From positions 1 through 47,412 of the forward strand of contig OKRB01000108.1 in NCBI GenBank assembly GCA_900290245.1: DNA of 47,412 bases, read 5' to 3'. The notes beneath the pieces are model-generated. The model had not been told where the DNA came from, searched no databases, and worked only from the letters and a program-made list of their open reading frames with translations. Source of the DNA: Candidatus Sulfuritelmatomonas gaucii (GTDB lineage: Bacteria; Acidobacteriota; Terriglobia; Terriglobales; Acidobacteriaceae). Shown here piece after piece: positions 1 through 8,408 of this stretch; position 1 is the stretch's first letter, and every line of letters begins with the position of its first letter. Position numbers and translations under genes: made by a program.

Positions 1-57
1 CTTATGAAACCGGACACTTCATTTGCTACGAAAAGCGGACATTTTCACTTGCTAACG
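1..57. mobile_element. Probable end of an insertion sequence (terminal direct repeats)
   Basis: Two imperfect direct repeats lie head to tail at the left edge: one at 7-30 (AAACCGGACA...TTTGCTACG) and one at 31-57 (AAAAGCGGACA...CTTGCTAACG). Tandem degenerate repeats built on a CGGACA core with TTGCTA spacing resemble the multiply repeated termini of IS21-type elements. No transposase is in the window, so either the element continues to the left or this is a remnant. Family assignment is from memory of such termini and is uncertain. Confidence 0.4.
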
Positions 58-191
58 ACACGGAAGGGAAGGACAGGCGCCCCCGGCCCGAGAGTCACGA
101 CGTGTGCGACTGGGTGCCCTAGGTCCCGATTTTCGGATCTGGGATCGCACGGACGACGCAATAATGCCCTGCATTCAGATTGCGACGCCTC

Positions 192-2288
192 TCACTTCAC
201 CCGCGTTACAAACACCGTGATCGACATAGCCGGAAACATCTGGTCCTTCAAGGCGCTCGTCTTTTCCTTTTTCGATTCTCGCGTGACCACGGCGTCCGGC
301 AGAGCGCGAATCTGCTTCAGATCGGTGCTGCTGTACTGAAACACCTTGGCCTGCTTTTCTGTCTTCAGGTGCGCGAGAACGACGTCCGACTTCAGATCTC
401 CAAACGTCTTGTTGATCACGACGATCGTGGCCATATCATCCACGCTGCGCACCGCCGCATAAACGGCCAGCTTCCCTTGGTCGGCGCTGCTGGCCGCGAT
501 GCTCGTATCGCCGAACTCCCCTCCGGCATCGTCGTAGTTGCGAAAGATTTTGAACGCAAACATTGCCGGCGAGTTCAGCTCCGGCGCGCCCCACAATGCG
601 CCCATGTCGAGTCCCTCGCGCCCGAAAATGCCCAGAATGTCCGCCTGCGCCACGGCTCCGCTGATATGTTCCTGTCCGCCCCAGTTGTATTCCGTAATTG
701 CCGTCTTCGTGCCCGGGTAATCCGCTGCAACCCACTGCTTCATCCTCCGGATCATCATGGGCGGCATCATCTGGGCATAGTTGTTCGGGTCCCGCAGATT
801 CGGATCCGTGTAGGTCGGGTCCCAGAACACGCGCGTCGAGTCGAGCACGGCTCTCTGTTGCTCGCTTGTGCCCGCGGGCTTCAAGCCCGCATCGTTTGCG
901 GCGAAATATGTATGCAGATCAAGGTAATCGAGCAGTCGCGTGTGCTTCGGGTCGGCGTCCTGCGCGGCTCTGAACGTCTTCAAGTAGTACTCGATGAACG
1001 GCAGGTTCCCGTGCGAGGTGCGATCGGAAAAATCATAAGTGACATTCGGCCACGTGCCCTTTACCGACTCAAGGTCCTTCATCGAGTAGAAATAGGTGAA
1101 CCAGTAGTCCATCACCGGCCCGCTCACCTCTGCCGTGGGGTCGGCCTCTTTCACCGCCCTTGCCACTTTCATTCCGTTCTCCGTCACCTCGTCATAAGTG
1201 AAAGGCAAAGGATGCACATCGCGGTGATTCAAATCCCACCAGCTTGGCTCGTTATCCAGCGAGTAAATCGCCACGCCTCCGTGGGCCGCGTCGCCGAATC
1301 TGCCAACAAGGTATTTCACCCACCCTTCAGTCCAGCTAGCGTCCACCCTCATGCAGGTATCGGTTGGATCGTTGATCGTAATCTTGGTACCGTCGGGTTT
1401 CACGCCGTTGCCGAAGGTTTTCCAGTACGGATCGGTCTTCTGCTGCGGTCCATACTTCGCCACAGCAAAGCTGCCGGCCATGGTGCGCGATTTCGCAACC
1501 CATCCCATCACCGGCACCGTTCCCATGGTCTTGGTTCTGCTTTCGCGATCGCCCATCACCTGCGTGTTGAAGTCTGAGACGTCAGGGTATTGCGTGTTTG
1601 AATTCGGGATATTTTCGTAGAACCAGTGATCGCCGTGGTTGCTTATATCGAGTTTGTAGTTGTAGCGGGTTACTCCGTCTCCGCCCCACCGGTTCAAGGT
1701 CAGGCGCACAGCCTTTGCAACCTCGGCCGATTCATTGTTCGGATCCTCCTGCCGGTAAGCGTTCATCCCATAAATCAGCGGGTTGATCGCATGACCCGCA
1801 GCTTCTGCATCCACGGTGAGCGACGGCCCCCGGGCCACCGGCGGCGCAGCAAACGTGATCACAGCCGCGGCCCACTTCGCCGGATCGAGCGTGCTCCTCG
1901 CCTTGATCGCAACCGACTGCGGTGCAGGATAAGGTGTCACGTACAGCCCGCTCTTGCTGATGGTGCCGAAAGCCGCATTTCCACCATCTACGTCGTTCAC
2001 TGACCACGTGAGACCTTTGTCGTAGCCGCCTGTTCCGCTCGGAGCGGCGGAAAACTGCTTGATATCGCCGGCAGCCAGCGTCACGTGTTCCGGGCTGATC
2101 GTCACCATCGAAACTGCCCCGGGCGGTGCGGATTGATCCGGCTTCGCCGCGCTGTTGGCCTGCGCGCTGCCCCGGCCGAGGCAAAGAATCAGCTGCGCAA
2201 AAACGAGCGCGAGCGGCAGGGTGAATGGGCCTGGAATGTGACGGCGCTTGACGACGAGGCGAGCGGCAACTGTACCTGTTGAAGGCAT
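192..2288 (-). CDS. Secreted GH44 family glycoside hydrolase (endoglucanase/xyloglucanase type)
   Basis: 698 aa. A hydrophobic N-terminal segment at about residues 21-43, after a KRR stretch, acts as signal peptide or anchor. A bacterial Ig-like domain follows (about 60-147), then the catalytic region (about 155-600) and a C-terminal beta domain. GH44 hallmarks are visible: the NRWGGD motif near 200, DNEPSWW with the likely acid/base Glu347, and TEYNWG with the likely nucleophile Glu533. GH44 enzymes cleave beta-1,4-glucans such as carboxymethylcellulose and xyloglucan by a retaining mechanism. The ATG at 2288 has a GAGGG ribosome site 4 bases upstream. The gene stands alone, pointing away from zapA. 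Exact substrate cannot be read from sequence. A palindromic GCGGGCTTCAAGCCCGC lies inside the coding sequence (about 873-889). Confidence 0.9.
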   Translation of the reverse strand: MPSTGTVAARLVVKRRHIPGPFTLPLALVFAQLILCLGRGSAQANSAAKPDQSAPPGAVSMVTISPEHVTLAAGDIKQFSAAPSGTGGYDKGLTWSVNDVDGGNAAFGTISKSGLYVTPYPAPQSVAIKARSTLDPAKWAAAVITFAAPPVARGPSLTVDAEAAGHAINPLIYGMNAYRQEDPNNESAEVAKAVRLTLNRWGGDGVTRYNYKLDISNHGDHWFYENIPNSNTQYPDVSDFNTQVMGDRESRTKTMGTVPVMGWVAKSRTMAGSFAVAKYGPQQKTDPYWKTFGNGVKPDGTKITINDPTDTCMRVDASWTEGWVKYLVGRFGDAAHGGVAIYSLDNEPSWWDLNHRDVHPLPFTYDEVTENGMKVARAVKEADPTAEVSGPVMDYWFTYFYSMKDLESVKGTWPNVTYDFSDRTSHGNLPFIEYYLKTFRAAQDADPKHTRLLDYLDLHTYFAANDAGLKPAGTSEQQRAVLDSTRVFWDPTYTDPNLRDPNNYAQMMPPMMIRRMKQWVAADYPGTKTAITEYNWGGQEHISGAVAQADILGIFGREGLDMGALWGAPELNSPAMFAFKIFRNYDDAGGEFGDTSIAASSADQGKLAVYAAVRSVDDMATIVVINKTFGDLKSDVVLAHLKTEKQAKVFQYSSTDLKQIRALPDAVVTRESKKEKTSALKDQMFPAMSITVFVTRVK

Positions 2289-2442
2289 CAGACCCTCACA
2301 ATGATGGAAGAGTTGGTGTTGTTCAGTAATCTAGCACTTATCTGGGGCCCGCGAGTTGCAAATCGCATCGCCGAGGCTCCGAATCGACACGCCGGGCGCT
2401 CCAGGTTTCGTCCGCTTCAGCAGATGAGACCTGGGAAAGCAA

Positions 2443-2473
2443 GCTGAACGCTGATAGCTGACAGCTGATAGCT
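2443..2473. repeat. GCTGANA heptamer repeat, copy 1
   Basis: About four and a half units of a 7-base motif (GCTGAAC, GCTGATA, GCTGACA, GCTGATA) lie in the 276-base gap between zapA and the GH44 gene. A second block with 25 of 31 matching positions is at 8232-8262. The rest of the gap (2289-2564) also contains an imperfect CCAGGTTT...AGACCTGG hairpin (2401-2435). I see no gene in it. Confidence 0.6.
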
Positions 2474-2564
2474 CGCAGTTCAGGCCTGCGACGACTGGCG
2501 TACGAATTTGTAGACTGAATTGCGTGATCAAACGCTGATTTGCCGGGACCGCTCCGCAGTCGTG

Positions 2565-2879
2565 CTACGTCCCGGCTTTCCGCTCGTCGATCAGCACTTC
2601 GTCGAGCAGCATGCGCAGCCTGGTGGCGCGCTTGTGCCCCAATTGCACGTCGCCTGACGTAGCCTGCGAGACTTCATCGGCAAGATTCAGGGCGGCCAGC
2701 ACGGCCACGCGCAGCGAATCCGCCGTCCTGCCCTGCGCTGCCACAGCGCGCATCTTGGTGTCGACCAGCGCGGCCAGCTCGCGGATGTGCTGCGGGTTCT
2801 GCCCTGACAGGTGATAGAGCTGGTCGTAAATTTCAACCGTCACGTATTCGCCCGGGTTGCCACGCGATTCCTGAGGCAT
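2565..2879 (-). CDS. zapA: Cell division protein ZapA
   Basis: 104 aa, the usual ZapA length. The N-terminal half carries the expected pattern VTVEIYDQLYHLSG...IRELAALVDTKMR, followed by a long helix (ADSLRVAVLAALNLADEV) that forms the dimer/tetramer coiled coil. ZapA binds and bundles FtsZ filaments at the Z ring in the cytoplasm. The start at 2879 has GAGGG four bases upstream. It lies 7 bases downstream of a small coiled-coil gene and is last in the pheS-pheT-coiled coil-zapA series, an order also found in other phyla. Confidence 0.88.
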   Translation of the reverse strand: MPQESRGNPGEYVTVEIYDQLYHLSGQNPQHIRELAALVDTKMRAVAAQGRTADSLRVAVLAALNLADEVSQATSGDVQLGHKRATRLRMLLDEVLIDERKAGT

Positions 2880-2886
2880 ATGACCC

Positions 2887-3225
2887 TCACAGTTCCAGTG
2901 CGTCCAGTTGCTTCAACAACCGGTCAACACGCTGTCGTACCTGGTCGCGCTCCGCGCGAAGTGCGCTGACTTCGCTTTGCAACTGCGCCACTGCCGGCAG
3001 TTGCACGTGCAGCTGCTCCTCGGCTTTTTTGGCGCGGGCTTCGGCCTCGGCGCGTGCCTTCCGTTCCTGTTTCACCAGGTCTACGGCGCGCTTTACTCGC
3101 TCTTCCAGCGCCGAAAAATCGTCCGCGCTTACAGCCAGGGTGCCCTGCTCCTCAAGCGCCGGCTGCGTCCCGGCTTCACTTTGTGTCTCCACTGCTGCCC
3201 TCGTCTCCGTGATAGTTTGTGGCAT
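2887..3225 (-). CDS. Small coiled-coil protein upstream of zapA (ZapB-like position)
   Basis: 112 aa. The first 35 residues are low complexity and acidic; about residues 36-112 form a continuous heptad-rich helix with many A, E, K, R and L, ending LLKQLDALEL. There is no signal peptide or TM segment, so it should be cytoplasmic. The start at 3225 has GGAGGG six bases upstream. It sits 65 bases after pheT and 7 bases before zapA, so it is probably co-transcribed with both. Position and coiled-coil character suggest a ZapB-like partner of the division ring, but that is inferred from context; no sequence motif proves it. Confidence 0.6.
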   Translation of the reverse strand: MPQTITETRAAVETQSEAGTQPALEEQGTLAVSADDFSALEERVKRAVDLVKQERKARAEAEARAKKAEEQLHVQLPAVAQLQSEVSALRAERDQVRQRVDRLLKQLDALEL

Positions 3226-3290
3226 CGGTCACCCTCCGAACAGGCTCCGTTTCCGTTCGAGTATAGCGCCGATGGGCCTTGCTGTTTTGC

Positions 3291-5420
3291 TCACACTCGC
3301 AGCCGCGCTCCGGCCTTGCTAACTGCCTCTACGACGCGCGCCTGAAAAGCCTGCAGTTCCTCCTCGCGCAGCGTGCGATCCTGCGCCTGGAATGTTGCTC
3401 CCAACAGCAGCGCATATTCACTCTTGCCCAGCCGCTCATCGCGGAAAACTTCGCGGACACGCCACTCCACGAGCTCAGGAATGTGCAGCTCCGCCATCGC
3501 GCGATCGATCGTTTCCCATGGGATGCTCTCATCCAAAACCAGCGAGAAATCACGGCGCACCGGCTGATAGCGCGAAATCTCCCGCGCCACCGGCTTGCGC
3601 AGTGGCATTTTGTAAAGCCTGTCGAGATACAGTTCGCCAATGAACACCGCTTGCCGCAGCTTCCTTGCCGCGGCTTCGCGAGGATGTAGCAGCCCGAACC
3701 ATCCGACGGTCGCGCCATCCGCCACCACGCGCGCCGCCCGATACGGGTGCAGCCACTCCGGTGTCAACCCGGCCTCGGCCGGAAAGCGGTCGAAATACAT
3801 GCCGCGCATCTCAGACTTTGCCAGCACCTGTTCCACTACGCCCTTCACATCATGGAAGTCGATCACGCGGCCCGTGTGCAACGCGCTTTCCACGGGCAAG
3901 CTGCCCGCCGCGCCGAAGCCGAGCGACGGACGCTCTTCCACCTTCTCCGTTGTACCGCCGAACACTGTTCCCAGCTCGAACAGCCGCACATCGTCCACGT
4001 CGCGGTTCAGGTTGCCGGCAATCATGGCCAGCATGCCAGGCACCAGCGAGGGCCGCAGTACGCCGGCCTCTTCACTCAGGGGATTGCCAAGCGGCACCAC
4101 CAGGCCTGGTTGCGGCGCGGTCAACGCCCCATCCGCGGCCGAGCAGAAGGTGCTGCCAATCGCTTCGTTGAATCCCGCGGCCAGCATCACGCTGCGCGAC
4201 GCCGCTTCCTTCTCCGCCCAGGGCAGCGCCTTTACGCCCTCGCCGAACGCGGGTAGCGTGTTGGCAAACCGGTTGTATCCGTAAACGCGGGCGACCTCCT
4301 CGATCAGGTCGATCTCGCGTTCGAGATCGAGGCGCCAGCTGGGCAATGTAACCTTCCACATCCCCTGTCCGGAAGTCTGCGGCGCCGCCGGTGGCTGACT
4401 CGCTAATCCGCACCCCAGCGCGGTCAGCACGCCTCCCACGGTCGCCGCACCAATTCCCTCTTCGTCGTCCGTCTTGCCCAGAATCCGCCGCACCTCGCTC
4501 AGCGCGAGGCCAATTGGTTTGCGCCGCGCGGTCCGTTCCTCGAAAGCCGCCACGCACACGTCCACCAGCTCACCCTCGATCCACCCTCCGTTTGCAAGCA
4601 GAATGGCGCTCACCAGCGCCGACGCTACCGGCGCCGCGTTTAAATCCGCGCCGCGCTCGAAACGGTGGCTCGCGTCGGTATGCAGTCCGTGCCTGCGCGC
4701 AGTTTGCCGCACCGCCATGGGATCGAACCACGCCGCTTCGATAAGCACATTCTTCGTCTCCGGCGTAATCATTGTGTCCCAGCCGCCCATCACGCCGGCC
4801 AGCGCCAGTGCCTTCCTGTGGTCGGCGACAACCAGGTCATCGGCATCCAGCACGCGGTCTACGCCATCCAGCGTCTTCAGCCGCTCACCCATGCGCGCCC
4901 GCCGCACGATGATGCCGCCCTCAAGTTTGTCCAGGTCGAAGGCATGCGTCGGCTGGCCCATCGCCAGCCAGGCAAAGTTGGTGGCGTCCACAGCATTCAA
5001 AATCATCTTCTGCTCGAGCAGCGCGAAGTAGGTCGCCACCTCGGCCCCTGCAAACCAGTCGCGCGATTCGCCAATGGTCACGCCCCGCAGCACCCGCGCG
5101 GTAAAGCGCCCACATGCATCCTCCGCCTCAATCCGCACAGGAAAAGGACTGGCCGCGGGCCGCGGAGCCAGCAGCGCAAACTCGAGCGGCTTCAGCGGGA
5201 GCCCATAAATCGCCGCCGCTTCGCGCGCGATGCCGTAGTGGTTCATCGCATCCACGCGGTTGGTAGTGATGTCCATCTCGTAGAGCGAACCCCTGCCTTC
5301 GCCGAGCGGATAATTCCCCTCAACGGCAATCCCGCGCAGCGTCAGGTCCTCAGCCAGTTGCGCGTCGTCAACGCTGAGCCCCGACAAATAACTGCGAAGC
5401 CATTGGGTGAGTATCTTCAT
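3291..5420 (-). CDS. pheT: Phenylalanine-tRNA ligase beta subunit, short form without the EMAP-like tRNA-binding domain
   Basis: 709 aa; the usual bacterial form is about 790-800 aa. The first 40 residues match the PheT N-terminus (MKILTQWLRSYL...), but the next residues run directly into the B1/B3 region (DITTNRVDAMNHYGIARE), so the roughly 100-residue EMAP-II-like tRNA-binding insertion is absent. The B5 domain, the core (EEVARVYGYNRF) and the C-terminal ferredoxin-like anticodon-binding domain (RDFSLVLDESIPWE to the end) are present. With PheS it forms the alpha2-beta2 enzyme that charges tRNA-Phe. The start at 5420 is two bases after the pheS stop, indicating translational coupling. Confidence 0.95.
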   Translation of the reverse strand: MKILTQWLRSYLSGLSVDDAQLAEDLTLRGIAVEGNYPLGEGRGSLYEMDITTNRVDAMNHYGIAREAAAIYGLPLKPLEFALLAPRPAASPFPVRIEAEDACGRFTARVLRGVTIGESRDWFAGAEVATYFALLEQKMILNAVDATNFAWLAMGQPTHAFDLDKLEGGIIVRRARMGERLKTLDGVDRVLDADDLVVADHRKALALAGVMGGWDTMITPETKNVLIEAAWFDPMAVRQTARRHGLHTDASHRFERGADLNAAPVASALVSAILLANGGWIEGELVDVCVAAFEERTARRKPIGLALSEVRRILGKTDDEEGIGAATVGGVLTALGCGLASQPPAAPQTSGQGMWKVTLPSWRLDLEREIDLIEEVARVYGYNRFANTLPAFGEGVKALPWAEKEAASRSVMLAAGFNEAIGSTFCSAADGALTAPQPGLVVPLGNPLSEEAGVLRPSLVPGMLAMIAGNLNRDVDDVRLFELGTVFGGTTEKVEERPSLGFGAAGSLPVESALHTGRVIDFHDVKGVVEQVLAKSEMRGMYFDRFPAEAGLTPEWLHPYRAARVVADGATVGWFGLLHPREAAARKLRQAVFIGELYLDRLYKMPLRKPVAREISRYQPVRRDFSLVLDESIPWETIDRAMAELHIPELVEWRVREVFRDERLGKSEYALLLGATFQAQDRTLREEELQAFQARVVEAVSKAGARLRV

Positions 5421-5422
5421 CT

Positions 5423-6517
5423 CTATGCAAACTGCCCCAAAAATCGCATATCTCCGGCAAAGAGGCTCCCGATCTCGCTGATCCCGTACTTCATCATCGC
5501 GATGCGTTCCACGCCCATGCCGAAAGCGAATCCGGAAATCTTCTTCGCGTCGTAGGCCGGCTGCTTCTCAGCCGCGAATGCGAAGACCGCGGGGTCTACC
5601 ATGCCGCAACCCAGCAGTTCAATCCAGCCCGAGTCTTTGCACTTGCGGCAGCCCTTGCCGCCGCAGAAGATGCAGCTGATCTGCACGTCCGCGCTCGGCT
5701 CCGTGAATGGAAAGAACGACGGGAAGAATCGCGTCTTCACCGACGAGCCGAAGAGCGCCTTCATCGCGTGGTCCAGCGTGCCCTTCAGATCGCTGAAGGT
5801 GATGTTTGTGTCCACGCATAATCCTTCAACTTGGTGGAAGATCGGCGAGTGCGTCGCATCGGCCGCGTCGTTGCGGTGAACCTTGCCGGGAATCACGATG
5901 CGCACCGGCGGTGGTTGCTGTTCCATCGTCCGCATCTGCACCGGCGAAGTGTGCGTGCGCAGCAGCAATCGGTCGCGCAGCGGCTTGCGTTCCTGATTCG
6001 CCACCACCAGCGTGTCCTGCGTGTCGCGGGCCGGATGCCCTGGCGGAAAATTCATGCATTCAAAGTTGTAGAAGTCGGTCTCAACCTCCGGCCCCACACC
6101 TACCGAGTAGCCCAGCGCAGCAAACACGGCCACAATCTCGTTCATTGTGCGCGTAATCGGGTGCTCGGCCCCGGTCAACCGCTGCGTGCCGGGCAGCGTG
6201 ATGTCGATGGCCTCAGCCTTAAGCGAAGCATCCGTCGGCCCCGCGCCCGAAGCCTGTTCGAGGAGCCCCTCGGCGAGTTCCTTGAGCGTCTTGAACCGCT
6301 GGCCCACGGACTTTTTCGCCTCCGGTGGCGCGGCTTTCAGCCATTGATCGGAAACCTCGTTGAGCAGGCCCTGCTTGCGCCCCAACCACTTCAGACGGAA
6401 AGGCTCCTTTTCGAGTGAGGCGGCATCTGAGCGCGCCTGTGCCTCCAGCGCGGTAAATGCCTTTTCCAGCGCGGCCTCGTCAAACGCTGTCAGATTGGGT
6501 ATCGCTTCGTTCGCCAT
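5423..6517 (-). CDS. pheS: Phenylalanine-tRNA ligase alpha subunit
   Basis: 364 aa, near the usual length. It has an N-terminal coiled-coil tRNA-binding arm (about 1-100) and a class II synthetase catalytic core. Visible signatures are the motif 2 region LLRTHTSPVQMRTM, GPEVETDFYNFECMNFPPGHP and the C-terminal motif 3 stretch FAFGMGVERIAMMKYGI. A CIFCGGKGCRKC stretch lies in the core (about 290). It forms the catalytic half of PheRS, making Phe-AMP and charging tRNA-Phe. It heads the minus-strand series followed by pheT, the coiled-coil gene and zapA. Confidence 0.96.
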   Translation of the reverse strand: MANEAIPNLTAFDEAALEKAFTALEAQARSDAASLEKEPFRLKWLGRKQGLLNEVSDQWLKAAPPEAKKSVGQRFKTLKELAEGLLEQASGAGPTDASLKAEAIDITLPGTQRLTGAEHPITRTMNEIVAVFAALGYSVGVGPEVETDFYNFECMNFPPGHPARDTQDTLVVANQERKPLRDRLLLRTHTSPVQMRTMEQQPPPVRIVIPGKVHRNDAADATHSPIFHQVEGLCVDTNITFSDLKGTLDHAMKALFGSSVKTRFFPSFFPFTEPSADVQISCIFCGGKGCRKCKDSGWIELLGCGMVDPAVFAFAAEKQPAYDAKKISGFAFGMGVERIAMMKYGISEIGSLFAGDMRFLGQFA

Positions 6518-6630
6518 GTTTAAGGTTCAGGATAAATCACTGTGCGAGCCGCCTGTCGCGCACGGCTCAAGTCCGGCACCTACCCAAATTCTCCGCAGTG
6601 TAGCCTCTGCCGTGCCGTAGCATTGTGCCC

Positions 6631-7620
6631 ATGAGAAAATCCGCTGCCATCGTTCTCGTCGCCTTGTGTGTCCTGACACTCGCCGCTGTCCAACACACCG
6701 CCGCCCAAGCCCCCTCCGCCGTTTATCCGATGCAGGAGGGCTACGTCGACGCCCACGGCGTGCTGATTTACTACGTTGAGCTCGGCAAAGGTGCGCCGCT
6801 GATGGTTGTTCACGGTGGCCCCGGCGCCGACCACACTTACTTCCTGCCCTGGCTGCTGCCGCTGGCGCGCACGCATCGCCTCATCTTTATTGACGAGCGC
6901 GGTTCGGGACAATCCGAGCGCCTGCAGGATGTGAGCAAGTACACCGTCGAAAACATGGCCGACGATGTGGACGCCGTGCGCGTCGCTCTCAACCTGGGCA
7001 AAATCGACCTGCTCGGCCACAGTTACGGCGGTGTGCTCGCGCAGGCCTACGCTCTCAAATATCAGCAGCACCTCAGCCACCTGATCCTCAACAGCACCTT
7101 TGCTTCCACGCGCGAGATGAACGAAGTGCTGGCGCGCGAGAAGGCCGCGATGCCACCCGAAAAGCTCACTCGCCTGAACCAGCTCGAACAAAACGGCCTC
7201 TTCGGCAAGGGCGCCATCTGGGAGCACGGCCGCTATCAACCCGAGTACGAAACCCTTGCATGGGGCGACGGCTACTTCCCGTTTCTCTATGGCGCGCGCC
7301 CCGATCCCGCTTACGACCCGGCCACCGGCAACGCGCCCACCAATTGGGATCTCTACCGCGAGATGTGGGGATCGGACGGCGAGTTCATCATCGATGGCAA
7401 CCTCAAATCCGTGGAATGGGTCGACCGGCTACACACCATCCACGTGCCCACGCTCATCGTCGTCGGCGATCACGACGAGTGCGACCCCAGCCTGAGCAAG
7501 GAAATGCACGACAAGATCGCCGGCTCAAATCTGGTCATTCTGCCCAACTCCGGCCACATGAACTTTGTGGATCAACCGCAGATGTGGCAGAAAGCCATCA
7601 ACGGCTTCTTGAGCCAATAG
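6631..7620 (+). CDS. Secreted alpha/beta hydrolase, proline iminopeptidase-like (S33)
   Basis: About 329 aa from the ATG at 6631; a GTG two codons earlier (6625) is also possible. The signal peptide is MRKSAAIVLVALCVLTLAAV with a likely cut after QHTAAQA. The fold is a classical alpha/beta hydrolase: oxyanion-hole HGGPG, nucleophile elbow GHSYGG, the acid Asp in VVGDHDECDP and the His in NSGHMNF. HGGPG is typical of prolyl iminopeptidases, which remove N-terminal proline, but many relatives have other substrates and this one is exported. It interrupts the rplT-pheS neighbourhood in reverse orientation and ends in a strong terminator. Confidence 0.8.
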   Translation: MRKSAAIVLVALCVLTLAAVQHTAAQAPSAVYPMQEGYVDAHGVLIYYVELGKGAPLMVVHGGPGADHTYFLPWLLPLARTHRLIFIDERGSGQSERLQDVSKYTVENMADDVDAVRVALNLGKIDLLGHSYGGVLAQAYALKYQQHLSHLILNSTFASTREMNEVLAREKAAMPPEKLTRLNQLEQNGLFGKGAIWEHGRYQPEYETLAWGDGYFPFLYGARPDPAYDPATGNAPTNWDLYREMWGSDGEFIIDGNLKSVEWVDRLHTIHVPTLIVVGDHDECDPSLSKEMHDKIAGSNLVILPNSGHMNFVDQPQMWQKAINGFLSQ

Positions 7621-7641
7621 CATTTCACCCGAAACGCACGA

Positions 7642-7672
7642 CGGCCCGGAGTCCTCGTCGAACTCCGGGCCG
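7642..7672 (+). terminator. Intrinsic terminator of the alpha/beta hydrolase gene
   Basis: A perfect 11-bp stem (CGGCCCGGAGT at 7642-7652, ACTCCGGGCCG at 7662-7672) with a 9-base loop, followed by the T-rich CTCCTTCTTC. It starts 22 bases after the stop codon. Confidence 0.8.
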
Positions 7673-7726
7673 CTCCTTCTTCGCCAGTCCTCTTTCGGAT
7701 CTTCGGTGCCCCGCTACTCTGGGTGC

Positions 7727-7766
7727 CCCACCCTCGCCACGTTCTTGTTTTTGCGGCTAGGGTGGG
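7727..7766. repeat. Dispersed hairpin repeat (GCCCCACCCT type), copy 1
   Basis: CCCACCCT (7727-7734) pairs with AGGGTGGG (7759-7766), with a partly paired GCC/GGC inside and a T-rich loop. A second copy with the same outer arms and the same flanking GCCCCA is at 37004-37040. It lies just past the 3' end of rplT and could double as a transcript 3' structure. Confidence 0.55.
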
Positions 7767-7783
7767 ATGATGCGAATCTTCCG

Positions 7784-8149
7784 TTACGCGGCCTTCGCCT
7801 TTGCCGTCTTGGCCTGATCCACCAGCTTGGTGAAGCCAGCCGCGTCTTTCACGGCAATCTCTGCCAGAACCTTGCGGTCCAGCTCGACGCCGGCTTTCTT
7901 CAATCCGTTGATGAACTGCGAGTAGCTCGTTCCGTTCAGCTTGCAGGCGGCGGCAATGCGCACGATCCACAATGAGCGATACTGCCGTTTCTTCATCCGG
8001 CGGCCCGCATAGGCAAACTTCAGGCCGCGTTCCACGGCCTCCTTGGCTGCCTGGTGCAACTTCGATTTCGTTAGAAAATATCCGCTCGCTCGTTTCAGGA
8101 TCTTCTTGCGGCGGGCGATGCGTTTGGTGCCACGTTTTACGCGGGGCAT
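7784..8149 (-). CDS. rplT: 50S ribosomal protein L20
   Basis: 121 aa, typical length. The basic N-terminal tail ([19 protein letters not shown]) threads into 23S rRNA; the body shows the conserved [47 protein letters not shown] pattern with minor changes. L20 is needed for early 50S assembly and in many bacteria represses its own operon. The start at 8149 has AGGAGA six bases upstream. It follows rpmI after an unusually long 259-base gap. Confidence 0.97.
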   Translation of the reverse strand: MPRVKRGTKRIARRKKILKRASGYFLTKSKLHQAAKEAVERGLKFAYAGRRMKKRQYRSLWIVRIAAACKLNGTSYSQFINGLKKAGVELDRKVLAEIAVKDAAGFTKLVDQAKTAKAKAA

Positions 8150-8231
8150 GGGCTTCTCTCCTTTTTTCGGTTCCTTCGATTCGTCTTCCGCATGGCGCGG
8201 AAAATCGCGGAATCCGGTTCAAGCACGTCGG

Positions 8232-8262
8232 GCTGAAAGCTGGAAGCTGACAGCTAACGGCT
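8232..8262. repeat. GCTGANA heptamer repeat, copy 2
   Basis: A block of units with a 7-base period (GCTGAAA, GCTGGAA, GCTGACA, GCTAACG) between rpmI and rplT, matching copy 1 at 2443-2473 at 25 of 31 positions. Confidence 0.55.
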
Positions 8263-8344
8263 GCGGTTAAGCGGCTGGAGGCAGGAGGCCGTTACGGCTG
8301 TCAACCTCTTCACTCGCTCTGTTCAAGCCTGATCTCTCGCCGGA

Positions 8345-8392
8345 TGCGAACGCATTTCGCAAGCAGCGGGGGGCGCTGCGTGCAGCAGCCCC
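8345..8392 (-). promoter_or_regulatory. Two hairpins in the long rpmI-rplT spacer, possible L20 control region
   Basis: In the 259-base spacer, TGCGAA/TTCGCA (8345-8361) forms a small hairpin. Next to it GGGGC-CAGC type arms (8370-8392) form a roughly 9-bp bulged hairpin with a tetraloop. Neither is followed by a T tract on the minus strand, so simple termination is unlikely. Placement between rpmI and rplT fits autoregulation by L20, which is known in other bacteria, but no L20 consensus site was demonstrated here. Confidence 0.3.
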
Positions 8393-8408
8393 TTGGACAC
8401 ATGTCGCC

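Noticed and set aside
180..1577. 465-codon plus-strand open frame opposite the GH44 gene
   Set aside because: It is antisense to a protein with clear GH44 motifs, shows no domain and is an expected shadow in GC-rich DNA.
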